Shown in pieces: positions 51,587 to 60,736 of a DNA stretch of 64,000 nt (position 1 is the first letter of the stretch; each line of letters begins with the position of its first letter). The stretch is from Bradyrhizobium sp. AUGA SZCCT0158 (GTDB lineage: Bacteria; Pseudomonadota; Alphaproteobacteria; Rhizobiales; Xanthobacteraceae), in assembly GCF_018130065.1 (NCBI RefSeq), contig NZ_JAFCME010000001.1, positions 1 to 64,000 on the forward strand. The letters are read 5' to 3'. Made by a program: the position numbers and the translations under genes. The notes under the pieces were generated by a model. It was not told the DNA's origin and ran no database searches. It saw only the letters and a program-made list of their open reading frames with translations.

Positions 51587-51760
51587 TTATTTCAATAACT
51601 GATCAGCTCCATCCTTCCGCTGTGGTCTGGGCGCCGGCTTCTTGGCGGCTGTATCCTTGGGCTTCTTGTCCTCGAGCGACATCAGCATTTCCTTCTGGCC
51701 AGGCGACGCCTTGCACAAGCCATCTCGGCCTGCGGCAGCGATGCATGGGAAGCCGTCAAG
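51587..51760 (-). pseudogene. Remnant of a small secreted protein
   Basis: The frame ends with DGLCKASPGQKEMLMSLEDK, KPKDTAAKKPAPRPQRK. Similar short exported proteins have a signal peptide before a RHDRxC..GGDGLC segment, which is not intact here. A 33-residue product from MLMSLED is possible. Confidence 0.35.
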
Positions 51761-52396
51761 GCGCTGATCGTGGCGAACTGCTTTCAAGTCGCTGATCGAG
51801 GGTTCGGGATTCGGCTTCTGCCGGCGACGCACGCGGCCGGTTCGACGTCCAGCGCGATCGAAAGGACTGGTACGACTGAGAGATATCCGGCGTCACCTAC
51901 TTACGTCGCCTTACCTTCGTGGCCGCCGACGACGGCATCGTCGCCGGCGAAGCGGTGGAGGGCTTCAATCCGAACACCGCTGTGACACGGCGTCGTGGGC
52001 CATCGCCTTCAGCCTCAGCAGAGATCCCACGATGAGCGACTTCGGGGACGCCACCGTGATCTGCAAGTTCGGCGACATGCCGAATGATCTGCGCGCTGAG
52101 CTTTCGTGGAACGAGATCGCAAAGGATGCCGGGCCAAAATCAGCGGAGCACAATTGCCGGGGGCGGACAACCTGGCGGTCCGCGCAACTGACGCAAATTG
52201 GGGGAGCCGCCCCGCCCCGCCGGATTTCTAGGCTCGCTCACCGGCGATCCGTCGATCTCTGCACGTGGCGCGCCTGCATGGATCTCCTTCGGTCGATGTT
52301 CCGGGCCTTCGCGGCCTGTTGCAGTCGGCTCGTCCAGCGATGCTCTATACAATCAATCGCGTGCCTGGGTAGGCGAATATCTTCCATGGGTTCTCC
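51761..52396. other. Decayed region with small fragments
   Basis: A plus-strand frame at 52032 (MSDFGDATVICKFGDMPNDL, RAELSWNEIAKDAGPKSAEH) looks gene-like for about 40 residues, then loses sense. Sequence just before it (RLTFVAADDGIVAGEAVEGF) is similar debris. No intact gene. Confidence 0.3.
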
Positions 52397-52717
52397 TCAG
52401 GCCGCCAGCACCCGCGACGTGGAGAAGCGGCGGTTCGGCTTGCCGCCGGGCGGATTGCGAGGGCCGCCATCCAGTTCGCATAGCGCCTCCAAGATAGCAT
52501 CGATGCTGACAGGCCCTTTCAGTCCCTCGGGCGCACGTAGCGCGGGACAGGAAGCGATTGCCGAAGCGTCGGAAGCCCAGGCAGCTAGGATCGCCCGCTT
52601 CTCGGCCAGCGTAAGCGACGGGTGAGTCACCACGTCCTTGGGATGCTCGAAGACCGTGCCAGGATGCAAGAGCGCTTGGAAGTCGAAGACGTTGTCGGTA
52701 GCGGTCGTCGGCCGCAT
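52397..52717 (-). CDS. Hsp20-linked conserved protein
   Basis: 106 residues. The start at 52717 is favoured by GGAGG seven bases upstream. FDFQALLHPGTVFEHPKDVV, THPSLTLAEKRAILAAWASD and SIDAILEALCELDGG form a two-helix module, also found at the end of the 56692-57399 protein (DPQQVLLDSNLPRTRKEDVL, RRWALDAY, LKEVIDALLDLEE). It follows the Hsp20 gene by 72 bases. Role unknown, probably heat-induced with it. Confidence 0.7.
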   Translation of the reverse strand: MRPTTATDNVFDFQALLHPGTVFEHPKDVVTHPSLTLAEKRAILAAWASDASAIASCPALRAPEGLKGPVSIDAILEALCELDGGPRNPPGGKPNRRFSTSRVLAA

Positions 52718-52789
52718 GTTGTCCTCCATTGAAAAGACGAGTTGGCGGCGGCCCGAGACAACGAAGCCGGGCCGCCGCAGGACGCTCGC

Positions 52790-53245
52790 TCAGGCCGCCT
52801 TTGAGTCGAGCTGGTGAACGTTGGCCTGCGCGGAACCGTTGATGGCGATCCGCCGCGGCTTCATGGCCTCGGGTATCTCGCGGACCAGTTCGATCTTGAG
52901 GAGACCGTTATCGAACGACGCGTTCTTGACCTGGACGTAATCGGCCAGGTTGAACTGGCGTTTGAAGTGGCGGGTCGAAATACCCCTGTACAAGAATTGA
53001 CGTTCGGCCTTTTCGGGTTTGTTGCCTTCGATCGTCACGACGTTCTGCTCGGCGGTGATCGAGATTTCGTCGGGCGAGAAGCCGGCCACCGCGAGCGATA
53101 TCTGATAGCTGTCCTCGCTGAGCCGTTCGATGTTGTAGGGCGGATAATTGTCCTCGGTCGCCCGCTGGGCGGATTCCGCGAGGTCGAACAGGCGGTCAAA
53201 GCCGATGGTCGAACGCCAAAGGGGAGAGAAGTCGTAAGTGCGCAT
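52790..53245 (-). CDS. Small heat-shock protein Hsp20 (class A-like)
   Basis: 151 residues from MRTYDFSPLWRSTIGFDRLF. Alpha-crystallin domain about 40-130: YPPYNIERLSEDSYQISLAV, AGFSPDEISITAEQNVVTIE, GNKPEKAERQFLYRGISTRH, FKRQFNLADYVQVKNASFDN, GLLKIELVREIPE. ATP-independent holdase that binds unfolding proteins. The start at 53245 is set by GGAGGAT inside the ROSE-type leader. Close paralogue of 55597-56049. Confidence 0.93.
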   Translation of the reverse strand: MRTYDFSPLWRSTIGFDRLFDLAESAQRATEDNYPPYNIERLSEDSYQISLAVAGFSPDEISITAEQNVVTIEGNKPEKAERQFLYRGISTRHFKRQFNLADYVQVKNASFDNGLLKIELVREIPEAMKPRRIAINGSAQANVHQLDSKAA

Positions 53246-53352
53246 GGCCAGATCCTCCAAAGAGCAAAATGGTTACAAGCGGCACCGGACACGACCGGTG
53301 GCCGTATCTGCTTTTCCGGGCCCTAAGGCGCCCGGACCACCCTGCGGTGGCG
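53246..53352 (-). promoter_or_regulatory. ROSE-type RNA thermometer leader
   Basis: About 107 nt between a likely sigma32 promoter and the start codon, with several stems. The last is TTTTGCTCTTTGGAGGAT: the TTGCT half can pair with the GGAGG ribosome site, the hallmark of ROSE elements that block translation at low temperature and melt on heating. Confidence 0.7.
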
Positions 53353-53360
53353 ATTGGAGA

Positions 53361-53389
53361 ATTATGAAAACCGGATTTGGTTTCAAGGG
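53361..53389 (-). promoter_or_regulatory. RpoH (sigma32) promoter
   Basis: Minus strand: CCCTTGAA, 15 bases, CATAAT. Fits the alphaproteobacterial heat-shock pattern. Confidence 0.6.
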
Positions 53390-53466
53390 TCGGTAAAAAA
53401 AATTGGCGCTAGGAGGGAAACTGATTCGGAGGGACCACCTCTCTTCGCTGCACTGCCAAAGATAAA

Positions 53467-53482
53467 GGGGGCGAAGCCCCCA
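53467..53482 (-). terminator. Terminator of the 53488 gene
   Basis: GGGGGC, four-base loop, GCCCCC, followed on the minus strand by TTTATCTTT, just after the stop. Confidence 0.65.
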
Positions 53483-53487
53483 GAAGG

Positions 53488-53745
53488 TTACCACCGGCGC
53501 CAGCCGCGATGGTGCCAACCCCAATGTCGATGACCGAAGCGTGGCACGGGGTAGAAGCCGTAGGAGCGATAGTAGTTCGGCCGCCACCAGCAGCGGCCCC
53601 ACGGGTTGCAGACCCAGCGCACTTGCTCGACTTTCGAGATGTGGTTGGCATGCGGCAACCCGTTCGGCATGGCCGATGCCGATTGCGGCGCCAATCCAAT
53701 AGCGGCGAGCGAGAGTAAGCCAACAAGAGCAGATTTTGGTTTCAT
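53488..53745 (-). CDS. Small secreted Trp/Arg/Tyr-rich protein
   Basis: 85 residues from the ATG at 53745 (GGAGG upstream). Signal peptide KPKSALVGLLSLAAIGLAPQ, cleavage near ASA. Mature part: VRWVCNPWGRCWWRPNYYRS, YGFYPVPRFGHRHWGWHHRG. The CNPWGRC..RPNYY pattern is frequent in small exported rhizobial proteins of unknown function. Confidence 0.7.
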   Translation of the reverse strand: MKPKSALVGLLSLAAIGLAPQSASAMPNGLPHANHISKVEQVRWVCNPWGRCWWRPNYYRSYGFYPVPRFGHRHWGWHHRGWRRW

Positions 53746-54000
53746 GTGTCCCTCCTTTTTTGGGACCCAAAAAACCGAAATCGGCGGTGGGAGTTGCGAA
53801 ATATCTAACATTTAATTTTGATGAACAATTGTTAAAGCTGCGCCCTTGTAGCTCCTCCGCTTTGACTATCGCAACCACGCTCAAGCCATAACGAACGTAT
53901 TCAAGCGACCAGTCTCCAGAGAATGCACTGCATTACGGACGGCCTTGGTGACGACAGCAACAATAGGGAACGAATTTTTACGAGCGACGTTTGATGAGGC

Positions 54001-54111
54001 GGAGCCATCGCCCGCCGTTCACAACGGCGCCTGTCGCGGATAGCCAAAGGTCTTTCGACCCGCTGTTATTCTCAACTAGCGCTCGCGCGGATAGCCAAAG
54101 GCGATGGCTCC
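54001..54111. repeat. Long-range inverted repeat with inner direct repeats
   Basis: GGAGCCATCGCC at 54001-54012 and its exact complement GGCGATGGCTCC at 54100-54111. Between them GCGGATAGCCAAAGG occurs twice. The stretch 53812-54138 holds no gene. Confidence 0.5.
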
Positions 54112-54138
54112 ATCCTGAGCGAGCCAAATTCGAAGGCG

Positions 54139-54286
54139 ATGGACGACCTACACGATCTGGTGCTGTGCGGTCGCCGTCGTGATGCTGGTAGCGGGCGAGA
54201 TCTATCTGGTAACGCGGCCGTATCCTTCGGAAATAAACTCAGAGCCTCGCCCCGTCGTCACCTCCTCGGCTGAACAGCACTCGTAG
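54139..54286 (+). pseudogene. Small membrane protein with a frameshifted start
   Basis: ATG at 54139 gives MDDL. One frame over, YTIWCCAVAVVMLVAGEIYL, VTRPYPSEINSEPRPVVTSS ends at 54286. One helix and a polar tail. An indel near 54147 breaks it. Confidence 0.4.
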
Positions 54287-54381
54287 AAACGCAGCGCGAT
54301 TCGATCGGGTCGTGCTCCGTCCCCCTTGCGGGGCTGATGTTGTTGCTTTGCAGTGGGCGGCAATCTTGTACCCTCGTTACT

Positions 54382-54639
54382 TCACGCTTCTCTGCGGAGC
54401 GGATTTGAGCACCCCTTCGATCCTGCTTGAAGCGCCACCTCACCAGCGGGTGCAAATGTCGGGTATGACTCGACGGTCTTGCCGCGAGCGTCTTGAGGCC
54501 GAAGCAATCGGTCGGGAGTTGTTACGGACGCCTTGGGCGGATCTTTGGCCCGGACTGTCGATCGAGCGTCCCCGTCCTGCTTGGCCTGCGCCACAGTCGC
54601 CGCCACAACGAAGATGAGAATTGCAACTAGTTGTCGCAT
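54382..54639 (-). CDS. Small secreted protein
   Basis: 85 residues from the ATG at 54639. Signal peptide MRQLVAILIFVVAATVAQA, then a polar mature part (KQDGDARSTVRAKDPPKASV) and one Cys near the end (GCSNPLRREA). No weakly similar neighbour. Function unknown. Confidence 0.5.
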   Translation of the reverse strand: MRQLVAILIFVVAATVAQAKQDGDARSTVRAKDPPKASVTTPDRLLRPQDARGKTVESYPTFAPAGEVALQAGSKGCSNPLRREA

Positions 54640-54785
54640 TTCACGGCTCCGTTGTTCGTTTCTTCCTTTCTTTGGAAAGCCGGCGAGCCGACTTCTTCTC
54701 CGCGCGATCGTGATCGACACGATAACGCTTGTCAAAAACGCTATTCAAAACCCAATGCCCGTCGGGCGTTGGGCTCCGGGCCGGG

Positions 54786-55076
54786 TTACCAGTCGGCCAC
54801 TACATAAGACGGCGGCATTGGCGGTCCCACCAGGCGCGTCGACACATAGCCTGGGCGGCTCACCACGATGGTGCGTTCACGCACGACGGGTGGCGCGACG
54901 ACGGCCGGTCGTACGACGTATCTGGGCGCCATCACGACCTGGTAGGGCTCGACGATAGGAAGGGGCTCCGCATAAGTTTCGAGATAGCTCTGCGCGGATG
55001 CGCTGCTTATGCCGATCCCCAGCGAGCCGACGAGCGCTAGGCCAAGCCGGGAGAGCATGGACGAGCTGAAGTTCAT
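54786..55076 (-). CDS. Small secreted Val/Pro-rich protein
   Basis: 96 residues from the ATG at 55076 (ACGGAGGTG upstream). Signal peptide MNFSSSMLSRLGLALVGSLG through SSASA, then ETYAEPLPIVEPYQVVMAPR, YVVRPAVVAPPVVRERTIVV, SRPGYVSTRLVGPPMPPS. Low-complexity exported protein, stress-induced if the EcfG-like promoter at 55113 is real. Confidence 0.65.
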   Translation of the reverse strand: MNFSSSMLSRLGLALVGSLGIGISSASAQSYLETYAEPLPIVEPYQVVMAPRYVVRPAVVAPPVVRERTIVVSRPGYVSTRLVGPPMPPSYVVADW

Positions 55077-55107
55077 CTCACACCTCCGTTGGTTTGTTGG
55101 GATTGGC

Positions 55108-55377
55108 TCAGAAACCGCAATCGGCCTCACCAGTTCCTTCGTTCGGCTTTTTTAGCAATTGGGCATGCTTCCAGTTGGAGCGCCCCGACGAACGGTGAAC
55201 TGAAGGCTCGATCTCCCTTCCAGCGCCGACGGTCTCAAGCCGATCGGACAGTCGCTGGCAGGTTGTCCGTTTGCGCTCATCGCGGCGAACATCATGGTGG
55301 GTAGGGCCGTCTGAGCATGACGGCAGCAGTACGATCAGAATGACGATAGCCGCGCGGCAGCTGGCGCAAGAAGCCAC
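55108..55377 (-). CDS. Possible small lipoprotein
   Basis: 89 residues from GTG: MASCASCRAAIVILIVLLPS, CSDGPTHHDVRRDERKRTTC. The lipobox-like LLPSC and polar rest suggest an outer-membrane or periplasmic lipoprotein. Its end overlaps the promoter region of the next gene, so it could be spurious. Confidence 0.35.
   Translation of the reverse strand: MASCASCRAAIVILIVLLPSCSDGPTHHDVRRDERKRTTCQRLSDRLETVGAGREIEPSVHRSSGRSNWKHAQLLKKPNEGTGEADCGF
55113..55137 (-). promoter_or_regulatory. EcfG-like promoter for 54786-55076
   Basis: Minus strand: GGAAC, 16 bases, GGTT, ending 36 bases before the start. Confidence 0.5.
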
Positions 55378-55459
55378 TCCAAGTCCGCAGCTAGTCCAGC
55401 ATCAAGACCGGCCAACGGCGTCGTTCCGCCGCACCGATCGGCGAGCGGATCTTCTCCCT

Positions 55460-55486
55460 CTTGAAACCAATTCACAGCTTCCTAGT
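55460..55486 (+). promoter_or_regulatory. RpoH (sigma32) promoter
   Basis: CTTGAA, 15 bases, CCTAGT, at the same distance from its gene as the site at 53361-53389. The first bases (CTTGAAACCAA) are identical in both. Confidence 0.6.
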
Positions 55487-55494
55487 TTTTTAGT

Positions 55495-55596
55495 AGCCAC
55501 CCAAGGTGGCGCCGGATGCCAAAGCAGGGTCCGGCAAAGGCCATCGGGGCATCCCGGTGATGCTCCTACCCATGTTGCTCAAAGGAGGATGTGGTG
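55495..55596 (+). promoter_or_regulatory. ROSE-type RNA thermometer leader
   Basis: About 100 nt leader with stems, ending GTTGCTCAAAGGAGGATG: the TTGCT / GGAGG pairing of ROSE elements just before the start at 55597. Confidence 0.7.
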
Positions 55597-56049
55597 ATGA
55601 GAACGTATGATCTGCCAACACTTAGGCGCTCGACTGTCGGGTTTGAGCACCTCTTGAACCTGGTGAATGACGCGACCGTCGGCGACGACAACTACCCGCC
55701 GTTCGATGTCCTGCGCACCGGGGAAAACCAGTACCGGATCTCGCTGGCACTGCCCGGCTTCACGCCGCAAGAGATCGCCATTACCGCGGAGCAATCCGCG
55801 CTCACGGTCGAAGGCGGCAAGGCCGAGAAAGAAGACGGCGACTACCTGCACCAGGGAATCAGCATGCGGCCGTTTTGCCGCGTCTTCAATCTGTCCGAGC
55901 ACATGAAGGTGAAGGACGCGACGTTCGACAATGGCCTGCTCAGCATCCTTTTGGTGCGGGAGGTGCCGGAGGCGATGAAGCCGCGGCGCATCGCGATCGT
56001 CGGCACAGGTAACGATAACCAGAAAACCGAAAATACGCAGGCGGCGTGA
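55597..56049 (+). CDS. Small heat-shock protein Hsp20 (class A-like), second copy
   Basis: 150 residues: MRTYDLPTLRRSTVGFEHLL, DNYPPFDVLRTGENQYRISL, ALPGFTPQEIAITAEQSALT, GISMRPFCRVFNLSEHMKVK, DATFDNGLLSILLVREVPEA. Same domain order and start as 52790-53245. The C-terminal tail lacks the IxI/V motif in usual form. Heat-controlled by leader and promoter. Confidence 0.93.
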   Translation: MRTYDLPTLRRSTVGFEHLLNLVNDATVGDDNYPPFDVLRTGENQYRISLALPGFTPQEIAITAEQSALTVEGGKAEKEDGDYLHQGISMRPFCRVFNLSEHMKVKDATFDNGLLSILLVREVPEAMKPRRIAIVGTGNDNQKTENTQAA

Positions 56050-56070
56050 ACGGGGACTGTCGAGCGGCGA

Positions 56071-56095
56071 CCGGCGCGGCAAAGCCGCGCGCCGG
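56071..56095 (+). terminator. Strong hairpin between two Hsp20 genes
   Basis: CCGGCGCGGC, AAA, GCCGCGCGCCGG. No T run, so more likely an RNA processing or attenuation hairpin than a full terminator. Confidence 0.45.
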
Positions 56096-56134
56096 AGAGC
56101 TGCGACAGATCGAAACCATGAAAGGAGTACAAAA

Positions 56135-56632
56135 ATGGCGTTACGTGATCTCGTTCCGTGGAAAGACGGCTCACGCAATGTGAGCGTCCATGGCAATGAA
56201 ACAGGCAATCCGTTTCTTGCGCTGCACCGTGAAATGAACCGTATGTTCGACGAGGCATTCCGCAGCTTCGACATCGGTTCATTCGGCTCACCTGCGATGA
56301 TGGGTTGGCCGAGCGTCGAACTCAACGAGACGGAGAAGGAAGTGAAGGTTGTCGCCGAACTTCCCGGTCTCGATCAGAACGACGTGGCGATCGAACTCAC
56401 GGACGGTATGCTGACCATCAGCGGCGAGAAGAAGAGCGAAACGGAAGACAAGGAGCGTCGCTTCAGCGAACGTTACTACGGACGTTTCGAGCGACGCATC
56501 CCCGTCGACGACGTCGACCAGGACAAGGTTGCCGCGTCGTTCAAGGACGGGGTCCTCACCGTGACGCTGCCGAAGCTCCCTTCGGCGCAACGGAAGGTGA
56601 AAAGGATCGCAATCAACGGAAATAAACAATAA
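56135..56632 (+). CDS. Hsp20-family protein, third copy, different class
   Basis: 165 residues: NPFLALHREMNRMFDEAFRS, WPSVELNETEKEVKVVAELP, GLDQNDVAIELTDGMLTISG, EKKSETEDKERRFSERYYGR, FERRIPVDDVDQDKVAASFK, GVLTVTLPK. It has the longer N-terminal arm and IPVD-type loop of the class found widely in bacteria (HspA-like of cyanobacteria and others), unlike its two neighbours. Ribosome site AAAGGAG. No ROSE leader seen. Confidence 0.92.
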   Translation: MALRDLVPWKDGSRNVSVHGNETGNPFLALHREMNRMFDEAFRSFDIGSFGSPAMMGWPSVELNETEKEVKVVAELPGLDQNDVAIELTDGMLTISGEKKSETEDKERRFSERYYGRFERRIPVDDVDQDKVAASFKDGVLTVTLPKLPSAQRKVKRIAINGNKQ

Positions 56633-56691
56633 ACAGTAGGATGAAGGTGGGCGGGTTCGCCCCGCCAGCCTGATCCTGACGGAGGCCTTCG

Positions 56692-57399
56692 ATGAACGTC
56701 TCGCCTTTATCGGCCCGTTCGGACTTTACGGCCCGTCAAGGCGTCCCGGGTCAGTCGACGCGGTCGTTATTTCCAGCGGATGCGCAGGCCACGATCTACA
56801 AGCCTGCCCGCTCACCGATGACTTCGGGCCGGGCCCGCGCCCAGCAATGGAAGCTGCGTTTCGAGCGCCGCTCTGCTCCCTACATCGAGCCGCTGATGGG
56901 CTGGACCGGCGACGACGACACCCTTGCTCAGATCGAACTTTCGTTTCCGTCCGCCGAGTCGGCCATCGCATATGCTCGCCGCCAGGGCCTGCAATTTACC
57001 GTGCAAGGCCTGCAGGGGCCGACGCCGCGACTGGTTTCGGACAATCCGAGCGCCGAGAGCCGAACCGCGAGCCAGCAGCGCCGCCGCAGGCTGGAAGGGA
57101 TTGAGCGAACGCTTGGACCGGAGGTGTTCCGCCGCGGGTCCGGGCCTGAAATTGTTCCCGCCGCAAGTTACACAGATCCGCAACAGGTGCTGCTAGACAG
57201 CAATCTGCCGCGGACGCGAAAGGAAGATGTCCTGCGGCGCTGGGCTCTTGATGCTTACCAGATTGAGGTGGAGCATTCGAAGGGCAGGTCGCTGACGAGG
57301 CCTTCCCATCTCAAGGAGGTGATCGACGCGTTGCTCGATCTAGAGGAGCCACAGATAACGGCAAGGTCCTTCCAGCACGTCGACAGGAAGGCGAGTTGA
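56692..57399 (+). CDS. NDUFS4-like domain protein with helical C-terminal module
   Basis: 235 residues. Residues about 30-105 match the ETC complex I subunit (NDUFS4-like) region: ATIYKPARSPMTSGRARAQQ, WKLRFERRSAPYIEPLMGWT, LSFPSAESAIAYARRQGLQF. Residues about 155-230 hold ASYTDPQQVLLDSNLPRTRK, EDVLRRWALDAY and LKEVIDALLDLEE, a module shared with the 52397-52717 protein. A fusion in a heat-shock cluster; it may not be a true complex I subunit. Confidence 0.75.
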   Translation: MNVSPLSARSDFTARQGVPGQSTRSLFPADAQATIYKPARSPMTSGRARAQQWKLRFERRSAPYIEPLMGWTGDDDTLAQIELSFPSAESAIAYARRQGLQFTVQGLQGPTPRLVSDNPSAESRTASQQRRRRLEGIERTLGPEVFRRGSGPEIVPAASYTDPQQVLLDSNLPRTRKEDVLRRWALDAYQIEVEHSKGRSLTRPSHLKEVIDALLDLEEPQITARSFQHVDRKAS

Positions 57400-57517
57400 T
57401 TTTCGATCGCTGGTCGGCCTAGGGCAATGCACTTCGCCTACCTGCTCGAAGAGGTGGCGCGATCATGGATGTTGAACGATAGTCAGAGTTGACGCTTTCC
57501 TCAGGGCGGGGCCCACC

Positions 57518-57688
57518 ATGCCAAAGGAAACCAAATTCTTGCGAAAGCAGGCCGACAAGGCCGAGCGGCGGGCGAGAGCGACCGCTGATGCAGAAGTCTC
57601 GGAAGACCTTTTGAACTTGGCAAGGGCCTATCGCACTCAAGCGGACGTGCTGAAAGCCAAGCGGAAGCAGGAAAAGAAGCGGCGTTGA
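57518..57688 (+). CDS. Small Lys/Arg-rich helical protein
   Basis: 56 residues: PKETKFLRKQADKAERRARA, EDLLNLARAYRTQADVLKAK, RKQEKKRR. One long amphipathic helix pair; a recurring small protein in this group. No clear ribosome site (AGGGCGGGG upstream). Confidence 0.6.
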   Translation: MPKETKFLRKQADKAERRARATADAEVSEDLLNLARAYRTQADVLKAKRKQEKKRR

Positions 57689-57781
57689 CCAGATGACGTT
57701 TGTTGCTGAGCCGAACTGAATCCCTTGGGTCCTGAATCGCTGAACAAGACGGCCAAAGTGACAACAATTTTTCGACGACCT

Positions 57782-57809
57782 CTTGCACGCTTGTTTCTTG
57801 CTTCCTAGG
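57782..57809 (+). promoter_or_regulatory. Possible RpoH promoter for groES
   Basis: CTTG, 18 bases, CCTAGG, about 70 bases before the groES start. The -35 extension (CA) is not ideal. No CIRCE inverted repeat was seen. Confidence 0.35.
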
Positions 57810-57878
57810 TCGTTTTCGCCGGGGCCGAACGCCGGACCCGCTTTTTTGGACATCGCCGAACTGACATGGAGGATGCGC

Positions 57879-58220
57879 ATGCATTTCCGCCCAATGCACG
57901 ACCGCGTGCTCGTGCGCCGCATCGATGCCGAGGAAAAGACCGCCGGCGGCATCATCATTCCTGACACAGCAAAGGAAAAGCCGCAGGAAGGCGAGATCAT
58001 CGCGGCGGGTCCCGGGGGCAGAAGCGAGCAAGGCCAGCTGATCCCGATCGACGTCGAACCGGGAGACCGGGTCTTGTTCGGCAAGTGGTCGGGCACCGAA
58101 GTGAAGATCGACGGTCTGGACTATTTGATCATGAAGGAGAGCGATCTTCTGGGCGGTCGACAAAACCGGCTCCGCCAGGAAGGCTGCCTGAGTACAATTC
58201 GCGAAGCTGTCTGTCATTGA
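57879..58220 (+). CDS. groES: Co-chaperonin GroES with an extended C-terminus
   Basis: 113 residues from [40 protein letters not shown] (mobile loop), [20 protein letters not shown] and [13 protein letters not shown] complete a normal subunit. About 20 further residues ([20 protein letters not shown]) are not part of the family, so the native stop may have been lost. The start is set by GGAGG at 57868. GroES caps GroEL, but the groEL next to it is broken. Confidence 0.88.
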   Translation: MHFRPMHDRVLVRRIDAEEKTAGGIIIPDTAKEKPQEGEIIAAGPGGRSEQGQLIPIDVEPGDRVLFGKWSGTEVKIDGLDYLIMKESDLLGGRQNRLRQEGCLSTIREAVCH

Positions 58221-59513
<1,293 letters not shown>

Positions 59514-59597
59514 GCAAGTTTTGGCCGGCAGCTGCCGGCCGCGCCCCGGCAACGACCAACCAAAGAAGAAAGGAACGCAAAGCACAAGGAGACCCAG

Positions 59598-59717
59598 ATG
59601 AGCACAGACATGCAATCTCGATCGCGCACGGGCGGGGCGACCGTAATGCATTGGCTCATGTTCGCCCTCAGCCTTCTCACGATCGCATGGATCAGTTTTT
59701 CAACGATAGGAGGATGA
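59598..59717 (+). CDS. Small single-span membrane protein
   Basis: 39 residues: polar start with a tandem MSTDMQ, then HWLMFALSLLTIAWISFSTI. Its end overlaps the ribosome site of the next gene (AGGAGG), so the two are coupled. Confidence 0.45.
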   Translation: MSTDMQSRSRTGGATVMHWLMFALSLLTIAWISFSTIGG

Positions 59718-59718
59718 G

Positions 59719-60039
59719 ATGATCAGGACTCACATACTCGGCTCCGCCGGTGCGGAGACGTTTGGACGCTGCATCCGAAAAATGGTGGTCGCTTTGGCGA
59801 CGGTGCTTCTGCCATTCGGCGCCTGGGGCATGGACGGTTCGCCGAAGCTGCCCATTGACGGTGCCGGCAATCTGCTGCCGCTTCCACCTATTCCCTATCT
59901 GGATTCGATGCGCTGGATGAACTGGAAGCCGAGCGCGCCGATTTTCAAGGCCGATACTATTCTGTTGCCCGACAGTGCTCGGCCCGGCTTCTTCCGCATG
60001 CCGACGGAATACGAGCGCGGCGTCCCGAGGGTGAGCTAA
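59719..60039 (+). CDS. Small secreted protein
   Basis: 106 residues. A slightly long signal peptide (IRKMVVALATVLLPFGAWGM at about 20-39), then LPIDGAGNLLPLPPIPYLDS, MRWMNWKPSAPIFKADTILL, PDSARPGFFRMPTEYERGVP. A conserved exported protein of unknown role; AGGAGG six bases upstream. 60040-60262 contains no gene. Confidence 0.65.
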   Translation: MIRTHILGSAGAETFGRCIRKMVVALATVLLPFGAWGMDGSPKLPIDGAGNLLPLPPIPYLDSMRWMNWKPSAPIFKADTILLPDSARPGFFRMPTEYERGVPRVS

Positions 60040-60262
60040 AACGAAGCGGATCAAAACAGCTCATCCTCGATCCGGCAGCCGCAGCCTGGTCTCGGCGCGA
60101 ATCCGCGCTGTGCCGCGGTGTTGGCGGAGGCCGTCCTGCAATGGATGAGGTTAGGGCACGCGCCTGACAGACTAAGACAATTCTCCGATGCGCCTTGCGT
60201 GCCGAATGCCTGAATGGCCCGCAGGCGTCGGCGTTAAGAAGACCTATGCCCGGGCCCCGCCC

Positions 60263-60736
60263 TCAGCACCATTCCACGTTGTCGATCCTGTAAGTCTTAA
60301 AACCGCTGGGCGTCTGGACCTCCACGGACGCATTTTTGGTCTGTCCAATTAAAGCGCGGGCAAGCGGCGAAAAAACTGAAATCTTGCCCTTTTTTGCATC
60401 GGCTTCGGGCTCACCGACAATTTGCCATCGCCGCTTTTTGCGAGTTTCTTCGTCGATAAGTGTCACAGTTGCACCGAATTTGACGGTGTCGCCGGAGAGC
60501 TCCGAGACGGCGATTATTTCGGCCCGAGCAAGCTTATCCTGGAGTTCCGCAATGCGAGCCTCATTGATTTCTTGCTGAGATTTAGCGGCTTGATAAGCCG
60601 CATTCTCGGGCAGATTTGGTTCGTCCGCGATAGCTTCCCTGATGCGTTCCGCAATGTACGGTCGCTCCCGATGGCATTGCCCTAGCTCTTCTTTAAGAGC
60701 TGCGAAGCCTTCACGTGTCATGGGCAGTTTGTTCAT
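60263..60736 (-). CDS. GreA-like transcription factor, altered tip
   Basis: 157 residues. N-terminal coiled coil ([60 protein letters not shown]) and C-terminal FKBP-like domain ([40 protein letters not shown]). Gre factors rescue backtracked RNA polymerase with two acidic tip residues (GDLxEN). Here the motif reads PNLPEN, so the first acid is Asn. This copy may bind without full cleavage activity, or be a specialised paralogue. Confidence 0.88.
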   Translation of the reverse strand: MNKLPMTREGFAALKEELGQCHRERPYIAERIREAIADEPNLPENAAYQAAKSQQEINEARIAELQDKLARAEIIAVSELSGDTVKFGATVTLIDEETRKKRRWQIVGEPEADAKKGKISVFSPLARALIGQTKNASVEVQTPSGFKTYRIDNVEWC

